Source: Candidatus Hodarchaeota archaeon
GTDB lineage: Archaea > Asgardarchaeota > Heimdallarchaeia > Hodarchaeales > Hodarchaeaceae
NCBI GenBank assembly: GCA_016839665.1
Contig: JAEOTU010000050.1
Span: 1-27,329, forward strand
Reading direction: 5' to 3'
Length of the DNA stretch: 27,329 nucleotides
In this document: positions 16,097 to 23,278 of the stretch, in pieces
How the letters are laid out: each line of letters starts with the position of its first letter
How positions within the stretch are numbered: the first letter of the stretch is position 1
The notes under the pieces: generated by a model
What the model was told of the DNA's origin: nothing
The model's input: the letters and a program-made list of their open reading frames with translations, nothing else
Database searches by the model: none
Position numbers and translations under genes: made by a program

Positions 16097-17689
16097 GTGA
16101 AAACAGGTCAAAAAAACGACAAAACGATGAGGCAATTTCTTGAAAAAATTGTGGCTTATGCGAATAAAACAGGAATTGCGTTTATCACTGGAAACATTTA
16201 CGGGGGATTAGCAGGGTTCTGGGATTATGGCCCTGTAGGCGTTGAAATTAAGAATCGCATCAAAGAAGCTTGGTGGAGCGATTTTGTCCGCAATCGTGAT
16301 GATATTGTTGGTTACGAAGGTGCAATCATAACACATCCAAAAGTATGGGAAGCTTCTGGCCACCTCACGAGTTTCAACGACCCTTTGATCTTTTGTCAGG
16401 GAAAGTGTAAGAAAAAACATCGTTTAGATCATTTAGTTGAAGATCAACTGGATGTCCGTACTGAAGATTTAGGAATTGACGACTTAGGTGAACTTGTTAA
16501 AGAAAAAGACATCAAATGTCCTGAATGTGGAGGCAATCTTGGTAACCCAATAACCTTCAATTTAATGTTCAACACCCAAGTTGGCCCAGTAAAAGATTCC
16601 TCCTCAATTACTTATCTGCGACCCGAAAATGCCCAACTTATCTTTTCTGGATTTAGAAATGTAATAGATTCAACGCGTGTGAAAATGCCATTCGGAATAG
16701 CACATGCAGGGATTGTATTTAGAAATGAGATTTCCCCACGTAATTTTCTTTTTCGAGTTCGAGAATATGAACTTATGGAATTTGAATACTTCACAAATCC
16801 TGAAAAAACAAATGAATGTCCCTATTTTGATGAAATTGCAAACCATACTATTAATGTCTATTCCCGAAAAGAACAAACCCAAAATGAAGGGGAAGACTAC
16901 CGAATAATGACTGTTGGAGACGCTTGGAAAGAGAAGATTTTCAAGAATAAATGGCAAGCATATTGGCTTACAGTTTTTTTCATCTGGTTCACTAATAATT
17001 TAGGAATTAATAGCGAAAAGATTCGTTTTAGACAGCATTTAGAGAGCGAATTAAGCCATTATGCTTTGGATACGTGGGATTTGGATTATAAGTATCCTTT
17101 TGGTTGGAAAGAATTGATGGGATGTGCAAACCGAACTCAGTTCGATTTAACACAGCATCAAGAACATTCAAAATCGAAGATGCAGTACATGGAGCAGACC
17201 GAGAAAGGTGTGATTCGATATATCCCTTATGTCGTTGCTGAGCCCTCAGTTGGTTTAGGAAGGATATTACTTACCATCATTACTGATGGTTACACAGAGG
17301 AGACAGTCAAAGGTCGCAAACGTGTTGTTTTGAAGATACATCCTCGATTAGCCCCGTACGATGTTGCTGTGTTCCCATTACAGAAAGACGAGAAAATTTT
17401 TACCAAAGCACGAGAGATTTTTATGAATCTTCGTGCAGACAGTTTTGTTGTTTATTATGATGACAGTGGATCAATTGGAAAAAGATACAGAAGACATGAT
17501 GAAATAGGAACACCTTTTTGTATTACTGTTGATTATGAGACCTTAGACGATAAGCAAGTTACGATTAGAAATAGAGATTCAATGGAGCAGGTAAGAATTC
17601 CAATAGTGAAATTGAATGAAGAGCTCCGAAACCAAGTAAAACATCTTCACTTAACAATGCACAAGGATTCAAATAATTCTATTAGTTAG
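16097..17689 (+). CDS. glyS: Glycyl-tRNA synthetase (class II, archaeal/eukaryotic type)
   Basis: Charges tRNA-Gly with glycine; the single-chain, homodimeric archaeal/eukaryotic type. Motif 1 region is GFWDYGPVG, followed by RPENAQLIFSGF, motif 2 as FRNEISPRNFLFRVREYELMEFEYF (key FRNE, R-x-REF-like), motif 3 as AEPSVGLGR, and a C-terminal anticodon-binding domain from RLAPYDVAVFPL with the GKRYRRHDEIG element. An insertion carries two cysteine pairs (CQGKC, CPEC), probably a zinc knuckle. I chose GTG at 16097 because AGGTGAT at 16086-16092 is a strong ribosome binding site with a 4-base spacer; the longer GTG at 16088 overlaps that site, and ATG at 16127 is also possible. One base separates it from the agmatinase-like gene. 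Confidence 0.95.
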   Translation: MKTGQKNDKTMRQFLEKIVAYANKTGIAFITGNIYGGLAGFWDYGPVGVEIKNRIKEAWWSDFVRNRDDIVGYEGAIITHPKVWEASGHLTSFNDPLIFCQGKCKKKHRLDHLVEDQLDVRTEDLGIDDLGELVKEKDIKCPECGGNLGNPITFNLMFNTQVGPVKDSSSITYLRPENAQLIFSGFRNVIDSTRVKMPFGIAHAGIVFRNEISPRNFLFRVREYELMEFEYFTNPEKTNECPYFDEIANHTINVYSRKEQTQNEGEDYRIMTVGDAWKEKIFKNKWQAYWLTVFFIWFTNNLGINSEKIRFRQHLESELSHYALDTWDLDYKYPFGWKELMGCANRTQFDLTQHQEHSKSKMQYMEQTEKGVIRYIPYVVAEPSVGLGRILLTIITDGYTEETVKGRKRVVLKIHPRLAPYDVAVFPLQKDEKIFTKAREIFMNLRADSFVVYYDDSGSIGKRYRRHDEIGTPFCITVDYETLDDKQVTIRNRDSMEQVRIPIVKLNEELRNQVKHLHLTMHKDSNNSIS

Positions 17690-17690
17690 G

Positions 17691-18620
17691 ATGTTTTTAC
17701 TTTTGGTTACCTCAGATAAGTCTAATAGTAACTTTTTTGGTGTAACTGTAGACAATACCGATTTAGCTAACCTGATAGTAGTTGGGGTTCCTTGGGATGC
17801 CTCTTCTTCTTATAGGAAGGGTTGTTCAAAAGCTCCTGAAAGAATTCGTCAAGCAACGTCAGGAGAACTTTATAATTATTATACTGAAAAAAATGTTAAT
17901 CTCAAAGGTAAATGGCAGATTTTTGATGCAGGAGACGTGGAAATCTCAACTGATGATGCTTCTAATACACGAAAAGAGGTTTTCACCACTTTAAAACGAG
18001 TCTATAATGTGAGGAAGCCCCCACGATTCCTATTTCTTGGTGGAGATCATTTAACAACTTATTTTTGTTTCCATTCTCTTTCAGAAATGGGGTTATTTCA
18101 GGATGATAAGATCGGAATCATCTATTTAGATGCTCACCCTGACTTATACTATCATTATAAAGGAAATTTATATTCTCACGCGTGTATTTTACGTCGTATC
18201 CTTGACCAAACAAAGATCAATCCTAAAAACATCATTCAGATTGGCATTCGAGCTAGTACTGAAGAACAAAGAGCATTTGCTAGAAATGCTGGCATTGAAA
18301 CCATTTCTACAAACGAACTGCAAAGAGAAGGACCAGTAACAGCGGCTAACATAATTAAAGAGACGTTTTCACAAGCAGTTGACCAAATCTATTTATCGAT
18401 TGATCTGGATATCTTGGATCCTGGTTTCGCACCAGGTTTGGGAAATCCTGAACCAGCAGGATTGACGACACGCGACGTGATCAACTTGATTCAAGAACTG
18501 GCAAATTTACCAATTTTCGCTTTCGATATTGTAGAACTATGCCCCGATTATGATCAGTCAAATATTACGGCTTTTGTTGCAGCAAAGTTGATTAAAGAGA
18601 TTCTCGGGATAATGAGCTAA
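17691..18620 (+). CDS. Ureohydrolase (agmatinase/arginase family)
   Basis: Binuclear-manganese hydrolase that releases urea from a guanidino compound such as agmatine (polyamine synthesis) or arginine. All six metal ligands are present: H120 in LGGDH, D147, H149 and D151 in YLDAHPDLY, and D238 and D240 in SIDLDILDPGFAPG. The GNPEPAGLT and FDIVELCPDYD elements are typical of the family. At 309 residues the length is normal. Starting one base after the GlyRS stop, it is surely co-transcribed with it. The first 15 or so residues are not conserved-looking, so the true start could be a little further in. Substrate agmatine is likely for an archaeon but not proven by the sequence. Confidence 0.9.
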   Translation: MFLLLVTSDKSNSNFFGVTVDNTDLANLIVVGVPWDASSSYRKGCSKAPERIRQATSGELYNYYTEKNVNLKGKWQIFDAGDVEISTDDASNTRKEVFTTLKRVYNVRKPPRFLFLGGDHLTTYFCFHSLSEMGLFQDDKIGIIYLDAHPDLYYHYKGNLYSHACILRRILDQTKINPKNIIQIGIRASTEEQRAFARNAGIETISTNELQREGPVTAANIIKETFSQAVDQIYLSIDLDILDPGFAPGLGNPEPAGLTTRDVINLIQELANLPIFAFDIVELCPDYDQSNITAFVAAKLIKEILGIMS

Positions 18621-18903
18621 GTACCAAGAAGCCTCTATTTGATTTTATATACCAATAATCCAAAAGAAAAGGATATCACTCCTCGATGTATTACTATTCC
18701 CTCTGATTTACATAAGATATGGACTATAATTCAAAATTATGACCAGAACTACACTATTTCATTACTTTTCAATGATAATACCGTCATAATCTTGAATATA
18801 CCATTTCCATAATATTTATTTCTTGATTACAAATCCTTACGATAAAGTTAACAATACCCTTAACAATTGTTTAAAGACAAAGTCTTATTCAAGTGGAATT
18901 TCT
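18621..18903. promoter_or_regulatory. Gap before the sulfur gene cluster, with repeats
   Basis: 283 bases without a certain gene. The frame of the ureohydrolase stays open past its TAA until 18812 (see the separate entry). TAATATTTATT at about 18810-18820 is TATA-like. TTAACAAT occurs twice, at 18848-18855 and 18860-18867 (12-base period), the second merging into the perfect palindrome AACAATTGTT (18862-18871). These could be an operator for the IscS-like/IscU/TusA unit. Confidence 0.35.
18639..18812 (+). other. Unassigned 57-codon open frame following the ureohydrolase stop
   Basis: In the same frame as the ureohydrolase, the sequence stays open after TAA at 18618-18620 and ends with TAA at 18810-18812. 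There is no ATG; the only candidate start is TTG at 18639, giving 57 residues with a protein-like mix (for example DLHKIWTIIQNYDQNYTIS). It could be a real small gene, the remnant of a longer downstream gene, or chance. No family recognised. Confidence 0.2.
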
Positions 18904-20160
18904 ATGACGGTCTACCTTGATAATAATGCTTCTACAGCAGTTGACCAATCTGTTATTGAAGCGATGATGCCTTATTTCACAGAAACAATCAGTCCTCCAA
19001 GTTCTGATTATGGTCATTCTTTCGGAGTCGAAGCAAAACAAGCTCTCGACTCAGCACGGGAAACCATTGCTTCAAAAATCAATGTTGATCCTCTTGAAAT
19101 AGTTTTCACGTCAGGACAAGCAGAATCAAACAATTTTGCAGTAAAAGGTATAGCATTTGCGAATTTGAATAAAGAAAATCAAACACTCATTGCTTCAAGT
19201 ATCTCCCATTCCACAGTTTTGGACAGTTTAAAAGCGTTAAAAAGCTTCGGATTTAATGTGGAACTGATCAAAGTCGATTCTGATGGATTTATTGACCGTA
19301 CCCATTTAAGAAAAGTTCTTAGTGACAATAATCATTCCCCCCTCCTAGTTTCGGTTCCTCACGGAAACGTAGAAATCGGAACAATCGAAAATATTGAAGA
19401 AATCGCTTCTATTTGTCATGAATATGATGTTCCTCTGCATGTTGAGGCGACCTATAGCTTTTGTAAAGTACCCTTTGATGCTTCTGGTGCCGATTTAGCA
19501 ACCATAACTAGTCACTTAATTCATGGACCGAAAGGCGTCGGAGCACTTTATATCAAGAAAGGACTCAGAATTAAAAGGCTCATTGATGGGGGTCTTCAAG
19601 AAAATAAGAAGAGAGGTGGAACTGAGAATCTGCCAGGAATTGTTGGATTTTCAAAGGCAGTTGAGCTTTATTCTTCCGAAACAAACAAAAAAACTATGGA
19701 CTTGAGAGATTATCTTTGGCAAGTCTTTGAACAGAAGATTACCGATTATCAAGTTACTGGTCCGATTAACAAGGATGTTCGTTTACCAAATCATTTCTCA
19801 GCTGTAATCAATTATGTTGAAGGGGAATCCATCTTATTACACCTTGATTTGTTGAATTTTATGGTTGCTACAGGATCCGCATGTTCATCTAAACAGTTAA
19901 AGGCAAGCCACGTTCTTACAGCAATTGGATTGCCAACAGAGGTTAGTCATGGGAGCATTCGGTTGGGGTTAAGTAAATACAACACCAAGGAAGAAATTGA
20001 CCAATTTATTGCCCATTTAGCGAGCATTGTTGCTAGATTGAGAGAGATGAGTCCCGTAAGTGCAGAGTTTATGAGGGAGTGGCAGGAGATGAAGGAAAAA
20101 GGTGAAGTTTCTGAGGAAGACCATCACCATGATGATATTGACGAATTAGAGGAATCTTAA
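18904..20160 (+). CDS. IscS/NifS-like protein lacking the PLP lysine
   Basis: Fold-type I cysteine desulfurase relative of 418 residues. The catalytic-loop cysteine is kept (C327 in TGSACSS) and so is the probable substrate Arg (R352 in SIRLGL). H102, the PLP-stacking His, is also kept. The PLP lysine of SGHK is missing: TSHLIHGPKG has L205 there. Also changed, against E. coli IscS from memory: T76 to A73 (GQAES), N155 to V156 (HGNVEIG), D180 to E181 and Q183 to Y184 (HVEATYS). The cofactor pocket is therefore largely erased. The tail is acidic with a His cluster (EEDHHHDD). A longer TTG start at 18823 adds 27 unconserved residues and is rejected. iscU follows one base later. Probably not a PLP-dependent desulfurase; a sulfur relay or IscU-binding scaffold role is inference. 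Confidence 0.85.
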   Translation: MTVYLDNNASTAVDQSVIEAMMPYFTETISPPSSDYGHSFGVEAKQALDSARETIASKINVDPLEIVFTSGQAESNNFAVKGIAFANLNKENQTLIASSISHSTVLDSLKALKSFGFNVELIKVDSDGFIDRTHLRKVLSDNNHSPLLVSVPHGNVEIGTIENIEEIASICHEYDVPLHVEATYSFCKVPFDASGADLATITSHLIHGPKGVGALYIKKGLRIKRLIDGGLQENKKRGGTENLPGIVGFSKAVELYSSETNKKTMDLRDYLWQVFEQKITDYQVTGPINKDVRLPNHFSAVINYVEGESILLHLDLLNFMVATGSACSSKQLKASHVLTAIGLPTEVSHGSIRLGLSKYNTKEEIDQFIAHLASIVARLREMSPVSAEFMREWQEMKEKGEVSEEDHHHDDIDELEES

Positions 20161-20161
20161 A

Positions 20162-20569
20162 ATGGCACATATATATTCTAAAAAAGTAATGGATCTTTTT
20201 ATGGATCCCAAAAATATGGGTGAAATTGAAAATCCAAGTGGACTTGGTAAAGTTGGAAACCCAGTCTGTGGAGACGTAATGTGGGTTTATATCAAAGTTC
20301 ATGATGAAACCGAAGTTATAGAAGATATTAAGGTTAAGACCTTTGGATGTGTTGCTGCAATAGCAACAAGCTCTCAAACAACAGAATTAGCGAAGGGAAT
20401 AACTGTAAGTGAAGCGTATAAAATCACCAAGAAACAAGTAGCGGATGATTTAGGTGGACTTCCAAAACAAAAGATGCATTGCTCCAATCTAGCTGTTGAT
20501 GCACTACAAAGAGCGATAGCTGATTATCTAAAGAAAAGTGGACGCACACTTGAAGACCTTAAGGTTTAA
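20162..20569 (+). CDS. iscU: Iron-sulfur cluster assembly scaffold IscU
   Basis: Scaffold on which Fe-S clusters are built before transfer to target proteins. The 135-residue protein carries the full set of ligands: C36 and D38 in NPVCGDVM, C63 in TFGCVAAIA, and H106-C107 in QKMHCSNLA. Length is normal for IscU. The residue after C63 is Val, where the usual sequence is GCGSA or GCGAA. The start overlaps the preceding gene's end region (stop at 20160, ATG at 20162), with GAGG just upstream as ribosome binding site. It is translated with the PLP-less IscS-like protein and probably forms a complex with it. Confidence 0.94.
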   Translation: MAHIYSKKVMDLFMDPKNMGEIENPSGLGKVGNPVCGDVMWVYIKVHDETEVIEDIKVKTFGCVAAIATSSQTTELAKGITVSEAYKITKKQVADDLGGLPKQKMHCSNLAVDALQRAIADYLKKSGRTLEDLKV

Positions 20570-20578
20570 GGAAATTAA

Positions 20579-20827
20579 ATGACTAACACTAAAGCTGACA
20601 TTTTTATAGATATTACTGGGCTTGTCTGTCCAGTCCCTTTGATTAAAGCAAGAAGGGCAATAAAAAGTGCATCAAAAGGTCAAACTATTGAATTTTTTGG
20701 AACGGAAAATGAAGAAATCTCGCGGGGAGAAATCCTCATTGCTGTCACGAATCTCAAGCAACCGATAATAGAGAATAAAGAATTTCCTGAAAACAAGACT
20801 TGGCATATTTTGATTAAGAGAGAATAA
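20579..20827 (+). CDS. tusA: TusA/SirA-family sulfur carrier
   Basis: Small (82-residue) sulfur carrier of the TusA/YedF family. It has the signature CPxP motif in LVCPVPLIKARRAI, with C17 as persulfide-carrying cysteine, in the usual two-layer beta-alpha fold. TusA proteins pass sulfane sulfur in tRNA thiolation, molybdopterin synthesis and sulfur metabolism. The ATG lies nine bases after the iscU stop, with AAGGAAAT as ribosome binding site, so it is in the same operon. Placed here it could supply or receive sulfur for the IscU scaffold when the neighbouring IscS-like protein cannot make persulfide itself; this is inference. Confidence 0.92.
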   Translation: MTNTKADIFIDITGLVCPVPLIKARRAIKSASKGQTIEFFGTENEEISRGEILIAVTNLKQPIIENKEFPENKTWHILIKRE

Positions 20828-20887
20828 ATTATTTGTCTCTACAAGCTTTAATAAAAAAAGAAGAGGGGAGTCTCGGATTCTTACATT

Positions 20888-21712
20888 TTAAAGACCGAAT
20901 TTTGGTAAGAAGACGAGGAAAGATGAGGATAACAAAAGATCAATGATCCATAATGTGATTAACGTGGATGCAGGTATCAGTAGGTTATCTACATCGGATG
21001 GAGAAAGTGCCTCAATGATCATAGCCACAATACTGATAACTACGATGACAATGACAATAATTAGTAGATCTACACCTGGATCCGCAAGAATTGCATCAGC
21101 ATCCCCTGGGAGACCTCCAAACACTCCTAGAATGACTAGAAAAATCAAGGATCCAATGATACTAAACAATAGTACGCCAATAGAACCTTCGATTGTCTTT
21201 TGACGACCAAGAGTCTTGTATTCTCGTTTTCCCCATCTTTTACCGATGTAGGGTGCAATACCATCGCCCCAACCAACAATTGCCATCATCAGCATGCCTG
21301 CATATGAACCATAAAGAATAGTGCCAGCAATCATCATAACAACAGTGAAGTATAACGGTCCTTTCAGGAGCTCTCGTGGATCACCTGTTCTGGTCATGGT
21401 TTTTACATCAGAATCGTCAGGATTGCCTTTTGTGCCTTTCATTAAAAATGTTAAGAAGAATAATAATGGAACGGCGATGTTGAGAATCCAACTCCATCCG
21501 TCAGAAGTGTCTAAGAACAACCAAATCCATATAAAGGATCCTGCAGCAATATGGATGACTTTTCGAGAAAGATCTGATGATAATTTTCCGCTATCTACGA
21601 GTTTTTCCATGAGGGTAATAGTTCCCTTTATATAAATCATTGCTATTATGATACTGAAAACAGCATTCCATATAATTGAGAAACTTGGACCTAATGGTGC
21701 AATATAAGTCAT
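20888..21712 (-). CDS. Dolichol/phytol kinase-like membrane enzyme
   Basis: Membrane protein of the dolichol kinase/phytol (VTE5) kinase family, which uses CTP or similar nucleotides to phosphorylate isoprenoid alcohols. Counting from the ATG at 21712 (274 residues), characteristic motifs are LSRKVIHIAAG (R50, H54), WGDGIAPYIGKRWGK (G149-G151) and KTIEGSIG (172-179). About seven membrane helices. The TTG at 21757 would add 15 residues and is less likely. In archaea this could feed dolichyl phosphate for N-glycosylation or salvage geranylgeraniol for ether lipids; substrate is undetermined. It is convergent with tusA. Confidence 0.8.
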   Translation of the reverse strand: MTYIAPLGPSFSIIWNAVFSIIIAMIYIKGTITLMEKLVDSGKLSSDLSRKVIHIAAGSFIWIWLFLDTSDGWSWILNIAVPLLFFLTFLMKGTKGNPDDSDVKTMTRTGDPRELLKGPLYFTVVMMIAGTILYGSYAGMLMMAIVGWGDGIAPYIGKRWGKREYKTLGRQKTIEGSIGVLLFSIIGSLIFLVILGVFGGLPGDADAILADPGVDLLIIVIVIVVISIVAMIIEALSPSDVDNLLIPASTLITLWIIDLLLSSSFLVFLPKFGL

Positions 21713-21842
21713 ATTAATCACTTTTTTGAGATTAATGTAATATCGAAAGCGTTTCAATGAGCTTAAAAAATGTGTGTTTGAATCTTCAATCTGTACATGT
21801 GATCTTACAAGCTCTTGTTTACTCCAAAAAATATCTTATGTT

Positions 21843-22415
21843 CTAGACATTCCAGAAAAGAGATACAAGAAAACCGATGCCCACAGCTAACACCAACAGT
21901 AACATGAAAATATAACCAACATGAGCTCTGATTGTGTAATTTAAGATTGAAACTAAATAAAGACTTGCTTGCTCCTGAAAATGCCCCAATGCACCAGGAG
22001 CAAACCTAGGATCCATAAATGAAGTCCAGACTGGAACGAGCAATACCACAAAACCCAAATTTGTTAAACGAATAAATTTTCGATTTAAATAAGGATTAAA
22101 TAAAATAGCAAGAGCAATAATAAGGGAACACCCGCTTCCGATTAACAAGAGTGGTAATGTCCAATCGTTGAGATGAATTGCCCCAGCATAAATCGTAATC
22201 GGTTCAGATACATCTTTGAAAAACAAAAACCATGGAAAGATTGCTGCACCTATGAAAAAGACAATTTGTAGTAAGTATTGGGTGAAAAAAAACCAGAATT
22301 GTGCTTTGATTTTCTTCTGGTATTCCTCATCGTAATCTGTATCAGTTGGATAATTTTTTTTGAACCAATTTCCAAACTTCTCATCTATTGAGGACGGTTC
22401 CCGTAAAGTCTCCAT
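21843..22415 (-). CDS. Hypothetical four-helix membrane protein
   Basis: Protein of 190 residues. A charged, lysine-rich N-terminus (about 1-35, cytoplasmic by positive charge) is followed by four hydrophobic segments at about 37-66, 83-107, 115-135 and 160-188. No family recognised. The start is ATG at 22415. It lies 85 bases upstream of the dolichol-kinase-like gene on the same strand, so the two might be co-transcribed, but this is inference. Confidence 0.65.
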   Translation of the reverse strand: METLREPSSIDEKFGNWFKKNYPTDTDYDEEYQKKIKAQFWFFFTQYLLQIVFFIGAAIFPWFLFFKDVSEPITIYAGAIHLNDWTLPLLLIGSGCSLIIALAILFNPYLNRKFIRLTNLGFVVLLVPVWTSFMDPRFAPGALGHFQEQASLYLVSILNYTIRAHVGYIFMLLLVLAVGIGFLVSLFWNV

Positions 22416-22581
22416 GAGTATCTACCAACAATGTTCGAGCTTGATTCGGATAAATTATAATTCAATTTTACTTCCTTCCTTTTTGTTATATAGAGTTTTG
22501 TTTGGGGGCAATTTATCATTGAAAATAACCATGATTTTGAAATAAGATTGTTAAGAATTTTAGGTAGAGTTTCTTTGTTAT

Positions 22582-23274
22582 TCAACTCACTTTTTGTAAC
22601 ATTCTTATCTCCTTGAGATATTGCTTTGATTCAGCCATATCCAAATCATACCAGTCAGTATAGGCATCTGCTACTGCAAAAGGATACCTATCTCGGATAT
22701 TTAAACAAATGATTTTCTCTACATGAGGTTCTAAGCGGTTTATCGAGCTCACTGGAGCTGTTGGTACTGCTATTGTCACTTCTTCTGCTCCTAGTTTCCT
22801 TAACCATTTCGCTCCTGCTAGCATTGAAAACCCAGAAGCGATTCCATCATCAGTTATCAAGATTTTCTTGCCATGAACCTTAGGGGATGGAGGCAACTGA
22901 AATGCACGTCTTCGTTTTTCAATTTGCTGTTTTGTTCTTTCAATCTGTTGTTCTAGGTGATAATTTGTTACCGATAATTGAGTCACAAGTTCTTCATTCA
23001 GGAAGATTTGCCCATCAGGAGTAATGGCTCCCATTCCCGCTTCTGTACTTCCTGGAATCTGTATTTTACGTACAATTAAAAGATCAAACGCTTTTTGGGG
23101 AGAAATCAATGGAAATTCGAGCAAACCTAGTCCAACAGGAATTCCACCAGCAGGTATAATATACAGAATGTCGAAATCTTCTAAGGTAACATAACGTCCA
23201 AGTAAAAATCCTGCCCTTCTGCGAGACTTGAACACGTAATATTTGTTATGTAAGTTCTTATCTTCGATAATCAT
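22582..23274 (-). CDS. Predicted phosphoribosyltransferase
   Basis: PRTase-fold protein of 230 residues. The PRPP-binding motif is ILITDDGIASGF (138-149). An upstream glycine loop, IIPAGGIPVG (39-48), and KIQIPGS (70-76) are typical of the COG1926-like family, whose members are larger than classical purine PRTases and lack a known substrate. A helical, basic insert lies at about 104-125. Four bases separate its start from the end of the TrmB gene, so they form an operon. It may act in nucleobase salvage or nucleotide control, or work as an effector linked to the regulator; not determined. Confidence 0.85.
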   Translation of the reverse strand: MIIEDKNLHNKYYVFKSRRRAGFLLGRYVTLEDFDILYIIPAGGIPVGLGLLEFPLISPQKAFDLLIVRKIQIPGSTEAGMGAITPDGQIFLNEELVTQLSVTNYHLEQQIERTKQQIEKRRRAFQLPPSPKVHGKKILITDDGIASGFSMLAGAKWLRKLGAEEVTIAVPTAPVSSINRLEPHVEKIICLNIRDRYPFAVADAYTDWYDLDMAESKQYLKEIRMLQKVS

Positions 23275-23278
23275 TTTA

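Noticed and set aside
18823..18903. TTG-started N-terminal extension of the IscS-like protein
   Set aside because: IscS/NifS proteins begin near MTVYLDNNAST; the extra 27 residues are unlike the family, and the start would be TTG.
22385..22585. 66-codon leftward frame overlapping the start of the four-helix membrane gene
   Set aside because: No start signal or recognisable domain, and it overlaps a better-supported gene in another frame.
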